Shown here: in pieces, positions 34,576 to 44,103 of the stretch
Position numbering within the stretch: position 1 is the stretch's first letter
Layout of the letters: the number at the start of each line of letters is the position of its first letter
Assembly (NCBI RefSeq): GCF_013394655.1
Contig: NZ_CP053351.1
Span: forward strand, 2,572,501-2,636,500
Source: Winogradskyella schleiferi
Lineage (GTDB): Bacteria > Bacteroidota > Bacteroidia > Flavobacteriales > Flavobacteriaceae
Direction of reading: 5' to 3'
DNA length: 64,000 bases
Position numbers and translations under genes: made by a program
The notes under the pieces: generated by a model
Told to the model about the DNA's origin: nothing
The model's database searches: none
What the model saw: the letters and a program-made list of their open reading frames with translations, nothing else

Positions 34576-35376
34576 TCAACCACCAACAGCAATTTTCATA
34601 CTATGACCTTGAGCCAATTCATAAAGCTCACCATTCACCATTTGAAAAAACACAATAGCGGTAGCGCCAAACAAAGCCGTAGTAGCAGGGATCGGTGCAT
34701 AAGCCGTTAAATCTGCGGTAAGATTCGTGGCAGTGCCAACCATACCTCCTATAGCAATGGCATCACTATAAGTAACCACACCAATTCCATTAGGAACGTC
34801 CTCCACAGGCACATAGCTCTTAGTCGCAGTCTCCCACTCATAGTTACTCGTATAACCTGCAGCCAACGCTAGCTTAAAATGCGTAGCACCTTCGGGCTTT
34901 CGTACATAAGTATCGGTACTAAAATCGGGAATATCCCAAGTCACAGTATCTCTACCGGCATTAATAACCGGACCGTCAGACGGCGCATTAAAATTAGCAT
35001 CGAAAAGCTTATCGATATTAAAATTAAAGCCTATAAATTGCGTCACATGATCCACAATATTATACAAACGCTCTCCACGCAAGCCTGTACCATTTCCAAC
35101 GATACTTCTAAACTTCCCTGTAATACGTGAACTCACATAAGAATCAGAAACCAATCGCGTAATGGCAGCAAAGGCTTCTCTTAGAGCTTTACTACACTTG
35201 GCAGCACCTCCAAATTCTTGCATGTTTTCACGAGTCCTCGCATAAGCAGGATCGTTCATTATGCGGTTTTTACTAACACGGTTCTTCGTCTTTACAAAAG
35301 ACTCTCCGTTTTTTCTGTAAAAGGTCAACCCATCCAGGGTACCTTCTAATCTGATAAATGAATTATTTCGTGCCAT
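34576..35376 (-). CDS. Conserved protein of unknown function with basic N-terminus
   Basis: A 266-residue protein without signal peptide or membrane segment. The N-terminus is basic and patterned (RLEGTLDGLTFYRKNGESFVKTKNRV), followed by a helical stretch (ARTRENMQEFGGAAKCSKALREAF) and a C-terminal beta-rich part (DTVTWDIPDFS, HFKLALAAGY, IPATTALFGATAIVFFQMVNGE). Similar proteins exist in Flavobacteriia from memory, but I know no function. It lies between the repeat array and a long gene-free interval, in single-gene context. Sure it is a gene, unsure of its role. Confidence 0.75.
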   Translation of the reverse strand: MARNNSFIRLEGTLDGLTFYRKNGESFVKTKNRVSKNRIMNDPAYARTRENMQEFGGAAKCSKALREAFAAITRLVSDSYVSSRITGKFRSIVGNGTGLRGERLYNIVDHVTQFIGFNFNIDKLFDANFNAPSDGPVINAGRDTVTWDIPDFSTDTYVRKPEGATHFKLALAAGYTSNYEWETATKSYVPVEDVPNGIGVVTYSDAIAIGGMVGTATNLTADLTAYAPIPATTALFGATAIVFFQMVNGELYELAQGHSMKIAVGG

Positions 35377-36154
35377 ATTTCAAGTTTTATGATAGGTGAA
35401 GCTAATGGCATAGAAGCCACACCATATCTGGTTAAGTTTTGTCCAAACGATTTGGACATTATATATAAAAGGGGTAATCATACAGTTGCAAACAATTCCG
35501 GTAATTGTTTAAGTGCAAATGATCAATTTACTAAACAACTGTTTGTCAAACATATACAAAATATTTTAATTGCTAAGTAACTCATTTTTAAGTTTTTACA
35601 ATAAATACGGCCATTTGTTAAAAATCTTGTATTTCAGCCATGTATTTTAATACTATAATTTAAGTATTCACAGCCCAACCCGAATACCAATTAAGAATGT
35701 CATAAAAATGTATTTACACAAAAATTAAAATTCACAAAACTTTAATTATCAGCTGTTTATACCCGAAGAAACAATACGAAATTATATAAACAAACGAAGT
35801 GATGCCACTAAACAAAGCAAGTAAAACAGAACAATGACATCAAAATAATCCGTTTTCAATGGCATGTTTCAGTAAAGCAAGAGACAATGTCATACCCGTA
35901 GCATTACCGTATCATAGTCGGGTCATAAGCGTATCATAAGCGGGTTAGCTATAGTTTATTCCTACAAAAAAAGACAGTAGCGAAATAAATAAACCATAAT
36001 CAGAAAATTAAAGCATCCTATACAAAGGACAACATCTAAAGTACTAAATGCATTTTTTTATTTACATCCAAAACCTAATACCAATGCAATAGAATACAAT
36101 AGTGTACCACTAGCTTTTTTTAGCTTTAAAATTGAAGATATGTTATATAGATAC
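35377..36154. other. Gene-free interval between two minus-strand genes
   Basis: The 778 bases hold no convincing gene. A 63-codon frame at 35389-35580 on the plus strand has no promoter or recognisable product and overlaps the leader of the minus-strand gene. The only structure of note is the dyad at 35441-35457. Short direct repeats of GTATCATA with CGGGT occur near 35910-35945. Confidence 0.6.
35441..35457. promoter_or_regulatory. Perfect short palindrome upstream of the 34576-35376 gene
   Basis: GTCCAAA-CGA-TTTGGAC has seven-base arms around three bases. It lies 64 bases upstream of the start codon at 35376 on the minus strand, in the right place for an operator. No matching regulator is seen nearby. 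Confidence 0.3.
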
Positions 36155-37267
36155 TCAAAGTGTATCCAAAGGAATCCTAATCAAGGTCCGTACACCTGTG
36201 CCATCAGCGTTGTTACTAATTTCAAAAAAGTAATCCTTCCCATAGAGATTGCTAAGACGATCCTTAATATTAGCGAGACCCATCCCCTTTTTTAACAGTG
36301 CGGCATGATCTACCATTAACAGTGCACCATTGTTTTCTACGGTGATCACTAGGTAATTCCCTTCAGACGTAATGGTAATGTGGACTTCCAAATCCGTATG
36401 ATCATAGGAATAGCCATGTTTAATGGAGTTTTCTAAAATAGGCTGCAGCAATAAGGCTGGTACTTGTTTGGAAAGTAAGGTGTCGTCAATGGTTTTCTTA
36501 ATAACCAGATGATCGGAAAACCGTACGTTAAGGATGTTGAGATAATATTCCAACACCCTGAGTTCCTTTTCGAGGCTTATGGTGTTGCTATCATTGTCAT
36601 AAAGTATTTCCCTTAGAAAATCGCTGAGATCTGCAATGGTATCCTTCGCCTTACTGACATCGATATCGGTCAACACGGCAATGGAATTGAGCGTATTGAA
36701 CAAAAAATGCGGTTGTAGCTGCGATGAAAGCATTTTCATTCTGGCATTAACCAGCTGTGTTTGCAGTTTATTTTGCTTCTTTTCAGCCTCTTTAACCACC
36801 TTTATATAATAATAGGCATAGATGATGGACACCATGGCGAAATAAATGAGGAAGTTTAAATCGATAACAGTCATAAAGCGGCGAAAACTGGTCTGAATAT
36901 TGTATTCCTGAAACGTTATCATGCCTGTAACCAAGCCATGTAAATCAATAATTAACCGAATCACCATACCAATTAACAGGGAGAAAATGATATGTATGGA
37001 AATTATTTTGACCCAGGAATAGTTTTTATTCAGAAACCGTTTGGTACTTATGGCAATCAAGGTCATAAAAGTGACCACAATGACATAATCGAAGAGGATA
37101 TTATACACCAAGAAATCATACCATGAGAAGTACCCTTTTTCATATCCAAAAGACTGCATATACAGGATTTTGGAAATTAGCACCACATCGAATAGGGCAT
37201 AAAATCCTGCCAAGACCAACACCAATTTGGTATCTATATAGTTCTTTTTGTTTTTAAAAAAGCTCAT
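36155..37267 (-). CDS. LytS-like sensor histidine kinase
   Basis: This 370-residue kinase has four membrane helices (about residues 12-30, 46-67, 80-103, 132-152), a short coil and a canonical cytoplasmic domain: LQPHFLFNTLNSIAVL with the phospho-acceptor His, ELRVLEYYLNILNVRF, an N-box LLLQPILENSIKHG, and a G-box GMGLANIKDRLSNLYG. It therefore belongs to the His_kinase/HATPase group paired with LytTR regulators. Its start overlaps the regulator gene's stop by 4 bases (37264-37267, ATGA), so the two are coupled and cotranscribed, with the regulator first. Confidence 0.93.
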   Translation of the reverse strand: MSFFKNKKNYIDTKLVLVLAGFYALFDVVLISKILYMQSFGYEKGYFSWYDFLVYNILFDYVIVVTFMTLIAISTKRFLNKNYSWVKIISIHIIFSLLIGMVIRLIIDLHGLVTGMITFQEYNIQTSFRRFMTVIDLNFLIYFAMVSIIYAYYYIKVVKEAEKKQNKLQTQLVNARMKMLSSQLQPHFLFNTLNSIAVLTDIDVSKAKDTIADLSDFLREILYDNDSNTISLEKELRVLEYYLNILNVRFSDHLVIKKTIDDTLLSKQVPALLLQPILENSIKHGYSYDHTDLEVHITITSEGNYLVITVENNGALLMVDHAALLKKGMGLANIKDRLSNLYGKDYFFEISNNADGTGVRTLIRIPLDTL

Positions 37268-38031
37268 TGAATTCCTATTTTTTCGAGAAAATCCTGCTTA
37301 TGGGATTTACTGATATGCAACAATTGATGATCAGTCATTCGGGCATCGATCTCAGAGAAATCTGAATGCACAATTTCCTTCACATGGTTGAGATTGACAA
37401 TGGTAGATCTATGGATTCTTAAAAAGACTTGCTTATCTAAATTGTCGCAAAGATTGCTCAAGGTCTCGCGCATCACATACTTTTTGTCTTTAACAAACAA
37501 CTCGGCATAACAGCCTGAAGCGGTAATGTACATGATATCCATTGGATCGAGTAGAATTGTTTTCTTGCCCTGTTTTATGAGGAGTTTTTGGGTTAATTCT
37601 TGTTCTCCGGATTTCGATTGGTATAGATTAAACAATTCCAAAATGCGCTTTTCGAAATTAGCATCTGCTTCCGAGGTTGAAATCCGCAATACTTTATCTA
37701 TGGTGCGAAAAAAACGCTGATCCTTAAAGGGTTTTAAGAGAAAATCAAAGGCATCGACATCAAAGGCTTTTAAGGCGTAATTATCATAAGCGGTCACAAA
37801 GATGACAATGGGTTTGGGCGAAATCTTCACCTTTTGAAGTACCTCAAAACCGTTCATATCTTTCATGTTAATATCCAAAAAAACGAGATCGGGTTGCAGT
37901 CCGTTAATGCTTTCAATGGCTTGTTTCCCATTGGGACACTCACCGATGACCTCAATTTCGGGTACGGTTTCCAACAAATTCAAAACCCGTTTTCGGGCCA
38001 ATTCCTCATCATCTATTACAAGTGCTTTCAT
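37264..38031 (-). CDS. LytTR-family response regulator
   Basis: The 255-residue regulator has a receiver domain with acidic DDEE near the start, the phospho-acceptor Asp in LVFLDINMKDMNGFE, and Lys in FLLKPFKDQ. A LytTR domain follows (DIMYITASGCYAELFVKDK, FLRIHRSTIVNLNHV). It is the first gene of the pair with the kinase at 36155 and partly overlaps it. Its target genes are not visible here. Confidence 0.95.
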   Translation of the reverse strand: MKALVIDDEELARKRVLNLLETVPEIEVIGECPNGKQAIESINGLQPDLVFLDINMKDMNGFEVLQKVKISPKPIVIFVTAYDNYALKAFDVDAFDFLLKPFKDQRFFRTIDKVLRISTSEADANFEKRILELFNLYQSKSGEQELTQKLLIKQGKKTILLDPMDIMYITASGCYAELFVKDKKYVMRETLSNLCDNLDKQVFLRIHRSTIVNLNHVKEIVHSDFSEIDARMTDHQLLHISKSHKQDFLEKIGIQ

Positions 38032-38155
38032 GGTTCAAAAAAAATGACAATTATAAGGGTTGATTATAAAAATACGATTGTCTTTTTAAAGTTATTCAAT
38101 TTATGATGTCTTTTTTATCATTAGGTTCGCCATACTGGGTTGTGCCTATTCTGAC

Positions 38156-38193
38156 AAAGAGGTCATCAAAATGTAGTATTTTGATGACCTTTT
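38156..38193. terminator. Bidirectional terminator hairpin
   Basis: GGTCATCAAAA (38161-38171) and TTTTGATGACC (38179-38189) form a perfect 11-base-pair stem over a 7-base loop. A short T run follows on the plus strand, and A-rich sequence precedes it for the minus strand. It sits between the secreted-protein gene (38220) and the LytTR operon, both on the minus strand. Confidence 0.7.
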
Positions 38194-38219
38194 AGCTTGC
38201 CTTTAAAACTGTTCGTTTT

Positions 38220-38771
38220 TCAATTGCTCGCCAGACTAATTCCTTGATTGTTACCGGCGATTTTAATGCGTTGCTTGCGGTCGCCTTTTTGCAAAGTGAT
38301 TTTAAAGGTTTCGTCAGTAATGACCTTTCCTTTGGTTTTTGCACGATACTTGTTCTTCGTCATGGTCCAACCTTTATAGTTTTTGTAAACTTCGCGTCGT
38401 TGGGCCAATGGCAATAACACATCTTTAAAATTTTGATGTGTGGACATCAAATTGCCCTTTGTGTCAAAAAAGGCGACCATTGAACCACGGCTGCATTCCA
38501 ATGACACTTCATAATTGCTATAGCGATCATTGTCTAATGCCGCAATGAAATTTTCAATATCAAAATTGTCATACATAAAACCAATGGGATTGCTCGTGAA
38601 CTCAATAGAACGCACCTTATCGATGACGAATGTGAAGCCATTTGGTGTTTTAATGATTTCTGTGTTGATTGGTGCAAAGCCGACTTTGACTTCTCCCAAA
38701 CGTGTGACTTCCTGTGCCTGACTGAATGTCGTCGTTGCAACGACAAATAAAAAAATGATTAGAGTTTTCAT
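38220..38771 (-). CDS. Exported protein of unknown function
   Basis: A 183-residue protein with a signal peptide (residues 1-19, ending SQAQ). The mature part is beta-rich and polar: EVTRLGEVKVGFAPINTEI, TFVIDKVRSIEFTSNP, YSNYEVSLECSRGSMVAFFD, then a basic C-terminal region (KNKYRAKTKGKV, FKITLQKGDRKQRIKI). I recognise no family. It is alone between two terminator hairpins (38156-38193 and 39027-39064), so it is probably a single-gene transcript. Periplasmic or surface location is inferred from the signal peptide. Confidence 0.7.
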   Translation of the reverse strand: MKTLIIFLFVVATTTFSQAQEVTRLGEVKVGFAPINTEIIKTPNGFTFVIDKVRSIEFTSNPIGFMYDNFDIENFIAALDNDRYSNYEVSLECSRGSMVAFFDTKGNLMSTHQNFKDVLLPLAQRREVYKNYKGWTMTKNKYRAKTKGKVITDETFKITLQKGDRKQRIKIAGNNQGISLASN

Positions 38772-39026
38772 GATTGATGAATTTTAGATTAATGAATGTT
38801 TTTTTAATTGTAAACCACTGGTTTGTTTTATTTTACATCCACTAAATTACAGCAAGAGCTCCGTTTTTTTGATGGAATGATGTGAATGGCTAAATTTTGG
38901 TATTGAAATGGGTTGTTTTTGAATTAAAGAAAACCCAAAACATCCAGAAACCGGCTGTTCAATGGTTCTAAAGTCCGTTTCGGGTTTATGAGTGCATTAC
39001 CTTTGGATTGTCCTTGCAAGAAAACA

Positions 39027-39064
39027 CAAAAAAGCCTTCGATAGTTCATACCGAAGGCTTTTAA
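39027..39064 (-). terminator. Terminator after the 39083-40543 gene
   Basis: AAAAGCCTTCGGTATG and its partner CGAAGGCTTTTTT (minus-strand view) form a strong stem around a 10-base loop followed by six T. It lies 19 bases beyond the stop codon at 39083. The rest of the 311-base gap 38772-39082 shows nothing further. Confidence 0.75.
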
Positions 39065-39082
39065 TTAGATTTAGCAAAGTAT

Positions 39083-40543
39083 TTAGTTCACTATTAAATT
39101 GTAAGAAGTCACTAAAAATTGTTCATCACTCAAAGATGTTTTTCTTACATAGATTTCTATATAATCATTCTTCTCCACATTAACGGTTCCAATAATTGAA
39201 GCCGATTGTCTAGCGTTGGTTTGAATCACATCGACTATAGTTTCTGTTCCTGTCACTTTAGCACCGTTTTTATAGATAGAGAATCCTAATCGAGTGTCAG
39301 CAGTCGCTGTGAAAGAGATTGTTGCAAAAATATTTAGAGATCGTCTTGTTTCACCTTCATATACAATACGGTTATCACTATTTGCGCCTGTACCTTCTGC
39401 CATTCTAAAAAGTCTAATCGCCTCTGTATATACAGGAAGTTTAAAAGGTGTTGCATTGGTAATGTTAACTATAGGAGCACCATTATCCTCATCATAGTAT
39501 AAGTTACCAGAGCTGGCGTCATCATTTTCCCTTGGGATACCAGGTGCACTTACAGACCAATCATTATTAAAATTATAATCGAGATAAGCCCCTGTGGTAT
39601 AGCCTTTGATATATCCTGAAGGTGCTGTTGTCGTTCCTGTAAATACGGTTCCCTGCAAAATACCAGTCCCAACGTTAAGACTGCCACTGCTGACATCTAT
39701 AGCTATATCGGATCCATTTACCCTACTAAAACCACTAACTTTTTCTATTAACCCGAAGTTACCAGAGAAGGTTTCGAAAGTGCCATTGTTACTGCTTAAC
39801 CATGCTTGATTATTCAATAACAAATTGCCAATGTCAGAATAGGTTATTCCATTCGTATTATTTATGAATTGAATGATATTACCAAAAAATAATCCCAATC
39901 CTGAAACGCTTCCTACACTTGAAGTCATTCCATCGATTAATACATTTTGAACTATAAGCGTTGCAGACGTTGCCAAACCTGGACCTGTAATTTCAAATGC
40001 CTTAGTGCCTTTTAAAGTCAAATTTCTAACACTTCCACCTGTACTGCCTTCAAAAACAACACCAGTTGCTGAAAGTACATCTTCAAAAGCATCTAGGCCC
40101 GAAATATAGGCGTTGTTTAAATCAATAGGCGCCGATAAGGTAATAGTCCCATTGATTTCATAATAGGTGTTTTCGTCCAGTTGATAACTCGTTCCGCCTC
40201 CTGCAGTTAATTCTGGACCTAAATCGTCGGCAGATTTGATAAGTTTGTAATTATTTCTTTTAACGGCGTTGCTATTTGCTAATTCTACCCAAGTGCTAGT
40301 GGTGGAATTATAATAATAAAACGCCTCTACGTCCGTGTCAAAAACCAATAGGCTTTCTGCAGGACTAATAATGGCTTCGCGTTCTAAGGTAGTCATGCGC
40401 GGTGCTAACAAACCTTTAGAGTTCGAATTTAAATCCAAAAGCGACGACGCATCTGGTTGATCTGTACCGATTCCTACTTGTGCAGTAGCTAATCCGGTAA
40501 TGGTAAGTAATAAACTAAAAAGTAAGGTTTTAAAATGTCTCAT
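39083..40543 (-). CDS. Secreted surface protein with C-terminal jelly-roll-like domain
   Basis: A 486-residue protein with a signal peptide (residues 1-21, ending ATAQ). The segment VGIGTDQPDASSLLDLNSNSKGL is the tail-fibre-like motif seen at the start of many Flavobacteriia surface proteins. A long central region (about residues 100-370) is rich in Gly, Ser and Asn with repeated ILNGTSSVGS-like strands. The C-terminal 130 residues (LFRMAEGTGANSDNRIVYEG to VTSYNLIVN) have the strand spacing of TNF/C1q-like jelly-roll domains. No sorting domain is visible. It likely acts at the cell surface. The exact fold is inference. Confidence 0.7.
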   Translation of the reverse strand: MRHFKTLLFSLLLTITGLATAQVGIGTDQPDASSLLDLNSNSKGLLAPRMTTLEREAIISPAESLLVFDTDVEAFYYYNSTTSTWVELANSNAVKRNNYKLIKSADDLGPELTAGGGTSYQLDENTYYEINGTITLSAPIDLNNAYISGLDAFEDVLSATGVVFEGSTGGSVRNLTLKGTKAFEITGPGLATSATLIVQNVLIDGMTSSVGSVSGLGLFFGNIIQFINNTNGITYSDIGNLLLNNQAWLSSNNGTFETFSGNFGLIEKVSGFSRVNGSDIAIDVSSGSLNVGTGILQGTVFTGTTTAPSGYIKGYTTGAYLDYNFNNDWSVSAPGIPRENDDASSGNLYYDEDNGAPIVNITNATPFKLPVYTEAIRLFRMAEGTGANSDNRIVYEGETRRSLNIFATISFTATADTRLGFSIYKNGAKVTGTETIVDVIQTNARQSASIIGTVNVEKNDYIEIYVRKTSLSDEQFLVTSYNLIVN

Positions 40544-40783
40544 AAAATTAGGGGTGTGAGTTTAATATATATTTGGGGTAAATGAATGGTGATCATCTTG
40601 AATGATCGTTTTTATTATTGTTTTGAGTACGTATTCATAATGAAGTATCGATTGAAAGTGGTCTTAAAACCAACAGGCTTAGTTCTGTTTTTATTTGCAG
40701 TGTTCGACCACAGTTTTAGTAATCTTTCCTAATATGGCGTGTCTTTTGCGATATCTAAAGTGACTAAAACCGTGAATTACAAC

Positions 40784-42355
40784 TTAGTTAATAATCACTT
40801 TTTTGGATTGCTGTTGTACTTTATTATTTAACTTAACGACGTAAATGCCTTGGCTTAAACTCGCCGTATCTATGGTGTTTTTGTCCGATGCTTCTTTTAA
40901 AACGGAAGAAAGCACTAAACGTCCTTGAATATCGTAAACCGAGACGTCCGTATCTGCTAGAAGTAGTCCGTTGATAAAAAGGGTCTGCTGGCTTGCAAAG
41001 ATTTGTAAGTTTTCGCTTTTTAAGTCTGAAATTGATAGCGACGTGTTTTCAAATCTCAGGAAAAAGCGTCCAGTACCAGAAATAGCGTTGTTTGCGGTAA
41101 ATGAATAGCTATTAGCATTCAATAAGGTAAAGGTATTGGTTTGGGCATCTTCTAAATAAACGTCAACCTCATTTGGCAAGGTAGAGGCTTCAATACTGAA
41201 TGTAATTTGCTGTCCTTGCGCTGTTTTTAGTCCTAGAGGAATACTAACATCGTTTTGTGTATGAAGTCCTAGACTTTGAATAGCCATATTATTGCCTTGG
41301 TTATTGTCAACCAAATGAGAATAAACCATCAAATTATTACCACCTCCGTAAAGCATGGCATCGTATCCAGGATCTAAACCTGCAGTTGAATTCGCATTAA
41401 AGTAAATTTCTGTTGCAAAATTTTCGGTACCATTTTCAACTTGAAGGCGTAACATTTGATTTTGATTGGCGCTTCTACCTAATATAAAATCATCCGTTCC
41501 ATCAAAACTTCTCATAGCTGTAGTAAAGCTTATTTGGTTTGTTGGTTCCACAGGATCATTTGCGACTAAGAAGCCCTGACCTGGCGCAATATTGATGTCT
41601 GTATTAGTAAGTGCATTAATAATGGTAAAATTACCAAAGGTTCCAGCACCTGTATCGGTATTCGTGCCACTATTATAAGCATATATAGCTTGTGCGTTAG
41701 GGTCTAAGACGGCAGCATTTGCAGATAGAAAAGCTTGCGAATCTATATAGGTTGGGTAGGGATTACCTACGGAGTTCCATCGGTTATTATTTGTAGATAT
41801 GTCAACAGTTTCTGATACCGTAGATACTGTACCCGTAAATCTCACGGTCTGTCCACTATAACTTCCAGCTCTGTAACCTACGGCTCTCTCAAGTATAACA
41901 CCACCATCTGTCGCTGTATTATAATTGGTGTAGGATTGGTTTGTGTTATTATAAGGTCCAAAAGCAAATAGCGTTGGGATAGATGGTGCATTTGGAATAA
42001 TAGCTGAATTGGCGTTTGTACCATCAGTATACTCTAAAAAATCAGCAAACGTAACGTCCGCTGTGGTCTTTACGGGTAAAGAAATAAGATCGTTTCCATA
42101 TTGGCTTGACGAACCTATTTGGTTAACATAACGATCATAATTCACAACGATAGAAGCCTCTAAATCGTCGTTTAGAAACAAGCATGCAAAGCGGTCTGAT
42201 GTAGATTTAAGGTTGACTTCTGATGCTGAAAGTTTGGTGTCTGATGACACGATTACTGAAGTACCTGCACTGATATGCATCGTACGAGAGGAGTCTTGTG
42301 CTTTTGTAACATAACAAAAAGCCACAGCAAATGCTGTAAGGTAAAATAGTTTCAT
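40784..42355 (-). CDS. T9SS type A sorting domain surface protein
   Basis: The 523-residue protein has a signal peptide (residues 1-19, ending TKAQ), a long beta-rich body without a recognised catalytic domain, and a C-terminal type A sorting domain of about 75 residues. In that domain LQIFASQQTLFINGLLLAD, VSVYDIQGRLVLSS and ISLSQGIYVVKL-like GIYVVKLNNK leads to a basic K-rich end. T9SS substrates with this tail are secreted across the outer membrane and attached to the surface. It is alone, divergent from the DASS transporter, with a 266-base gap. Confidence 0.85.
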   Translation of the reverse strand: MKLFYLTAFAVAFCYVTKAQDSSRTMHISAGTSVIVSSDTKLSASEVNLKSTSDRFACLFLNDDLEASIVVNYDRYVNQIGSSSQYGNDLISLPVKTTADVTFADFLEYTDGTNANSAIIPNAPSIPTLFAFGPYNNTNQSYTNYNTATDGGVILERAVGYRAGSYSGQTVRFTGTVSTVSETVDISTNNNRWNSVGNPYPTYIDSQAFLSANAAVLDPNAQAIYAYNSGTNTDTGAGTFGNFTIINALTNTDINIAPGQGFLVANDPVEPTNQISFTTAMRSFDGTDDFILGRSANQNQMLRLQVENGTENFATEIYFNANSTAGLDPGYDAMLYGGGNNLMVYSHLVDNNQGNNMAIQSLGLHTQNDVSIPLGLKTAQGQQITFSIEASTLPNEVDVYLEDAQTNTFTLLNANSYSFTANNAISGTGRFFLRFENTSLSISDLKSENLQIFASQQTLFINGLLLADTDVSVYDIQGRLVLSSVLKEASDKNTIDTASLSQGIYVVKLNNKVQQQSKKVIIN

Positions 42356-42621
42356 TTTTAGTAGTTTTGGGATTACAAAAAAACAGAACTAACAATAATT
42401 ATTAGAATTAAATTTAAAAAGTTATTAACATTTTATACCTGTATTTCCAGAGACTTAAGCTTGAAAAGTAAGAAAAATTACAGATTTCACCTAAGCTCTT
42501 AAATTGATATGTCGAGTTAATACAATATCTTGAGGGAGAAATATACTTGAAAATGAGAATCCATAATAAATAGGAAAAAGATTACTATATAATAACACTA
42601 ACCTTTCGTTTAAAAAACTTA

Positions 42622-44064
42622 ATGAAAACAACCAAACAAATCATAGGCCTCTTTTTAGGCCCACTTTTATTTATTGGCATTAAAGTATTTTTTCATCCTG
42701 AAGGTTTGAATGATGCGGCCAATGCCATTTTAGCATCAACCGCCTGGATTGCTGTTTGGTGGATTACCGAGGCTATTTCCATATCAGTCACGGCTTTACT
42801 GCCTATTGTTTTATTCCCTTTATCTGGTGGTATTTCCATAGGTGAAACTACGGCGTCTTATGGGCACAAATATATCTTTCTATTTCTCGGCGGTTTTATA
42901 CTCGCCATCGACATTGAAAAATGGAACTTGCACAAACGCATCGCCTTAAATATCATTAAACTGGTGGGCACCAATGTAAGCCGAATTATCCTCGGCTTTA
43001 TGATTGCCACTGCTTTGTTATCCATGTGGATTTCCAACACGGCTACGGCTGTTATGATTTTGCCTGTAGGTATTGCTATTGTATTGCAACTTCAGGATAA
43101 TCCCAATACCAAGGCCAATGAAAATCTAATCTTCGGAAAAGCATTGATGTTGGCTATTGCCTATAGTGCTTCCATTGGAGGTATGGCCACCCTTATTGGA
43201 ACACCTCCAAATTTAGTTTTGGCTGGTGTGGTGGAAAGCACCTATAATACCGAAATCACTTTTTCACAATGGTTTATGTTTGGGTTTCCCATCAGTATAG
43301 TGCTGTTATTCATATGTTGGTTTTACTTAACCCGATTTGCTTTTAAGTTTGAACAAAAAGAGTTTCCTGGAGGCCGAAAAGAAATTGAAAAACAACTCAA
43401 TGCTTTAGGCAAAATGGCTTATGAAGAGAAAGCGGTGTTAGTGGTATTTATTAGCGCTGTTATCGCGTGGATTGGTAGATCGTTTATACTCTCTAAATGG
43501 TTACCTGCCATTGATGATACTATTATTGCGATAATGGCGTCCTTGGTATTATTTTTAATTCCAAACCGTAAAAAAACCGATGCACTGATATCATGGTCAG
43601 ATGCTGTAAAGTTACCTTGGGGCATACTATTGTTATTTGGTGGTGGTATGGCATTAGCCACCGGTTTTGAGACTAGTGGATTAGCGGCCTGGCTTGGCAA
43701 TCAATTAACCTCTTTGATTGGCGTTTCCGTTTTTATATTACTATTGGTATTGATTGTTTCCGTAAACTTTTTAACCGAAATAACCTCCAACATGGCAACG
43801 ACGGCCATGCTTTTACCAGTGTTGGTGGCCTTAGCTGCAGTGCTCAATATTCACCCTTATATATTATTGGTCAGTGCCACCTTAGCTGCTTCTTGCGCCT
43901 TTATGCTTCCGGTAGCTACACCGCCTAATGCTGTGGTATTTGGTTCAGGCTATTTGAAAATAGAAGATATGGTGAAGAAAGGGATTTGGATGAATGTGAT
44001 TTCGATAATCCTGGTTACGCTAATTGTTTATTTTGTTTTGCCTTTGGTTTGGGATTTGGGGTAG
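42622..44064 (+). CDS. DASS (SLC13) family sodium-dicarboxylate/sulfate symporter
   Basis: An inner-membrane transporter of 480 residues with about 11-12 hydrophobic segments. The family's two sodium/substrate motifs are seen: SNTATAVMILPVG (first, SNT-like), GTPPNLVLAGVV, and later SNMATTAMLLPVL and ATPPNAVVFGSGY. The DASS family imports di- or tricarboxylates or sulfate with sodium. The precise substrate is not predictable. An IS3-family element ends the downstream intergenic region only 10 bases after its stop codon, so its native terminator may have been displaced. Confidence 0.93.
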   Translation: MKTTKQIIGLFLGPLLFIGIKVFFHPEGLNDAANAILASTAWIAVWWITEAISISVTALLPIVLFPLSGGISIGETTASYGHKYIFLFLGGFILAIDIEKWNLHKRIALNIIKLVGTNVSRIILGFMIATALLSMWISNTATAVMILPVGIAIVLQLQDNPNTKANENLIFGKALMLAIAYSASIGGMATLIGTPPNLVLAGVVESTYNTEITFSQWFMFGFPISIVLLFICWFYLTRFAFKFEQKEFPGGRKEIEKQLNALGKMAYEEKAVLVVFISAVIAWIGRSFILSKWLPAIDDTIIAIMASLVLFLIPNRKKTDALISWSDAVKLPWGILLLFGGGMALATGFETSGLAAWLGNQLTSLIGVSVFILLLVLIVSVNFLTEITSNMATTAMLLPVLVALAAVLNIHPYILLVSATLAASCAFMLPVATPPNAVVFGSGYLKIEDMVKKGIWMNVISIILVTLIVYFVLPLVWDLG

Positions 44065-44103
44065 TTCTCAGTCTGTACTTCCCTGAATAGAGTTGACCGT
44101 TTT

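Noticed and set aside
35389..35580. 63-codon plus-strand frame starting inside the 34576-35376 gene's leader
   Set aside because: It has no recognisable product and no support beyond an ATG. It reads across the palindrome and A/T-rich leader, so chance is the simpler explanation.
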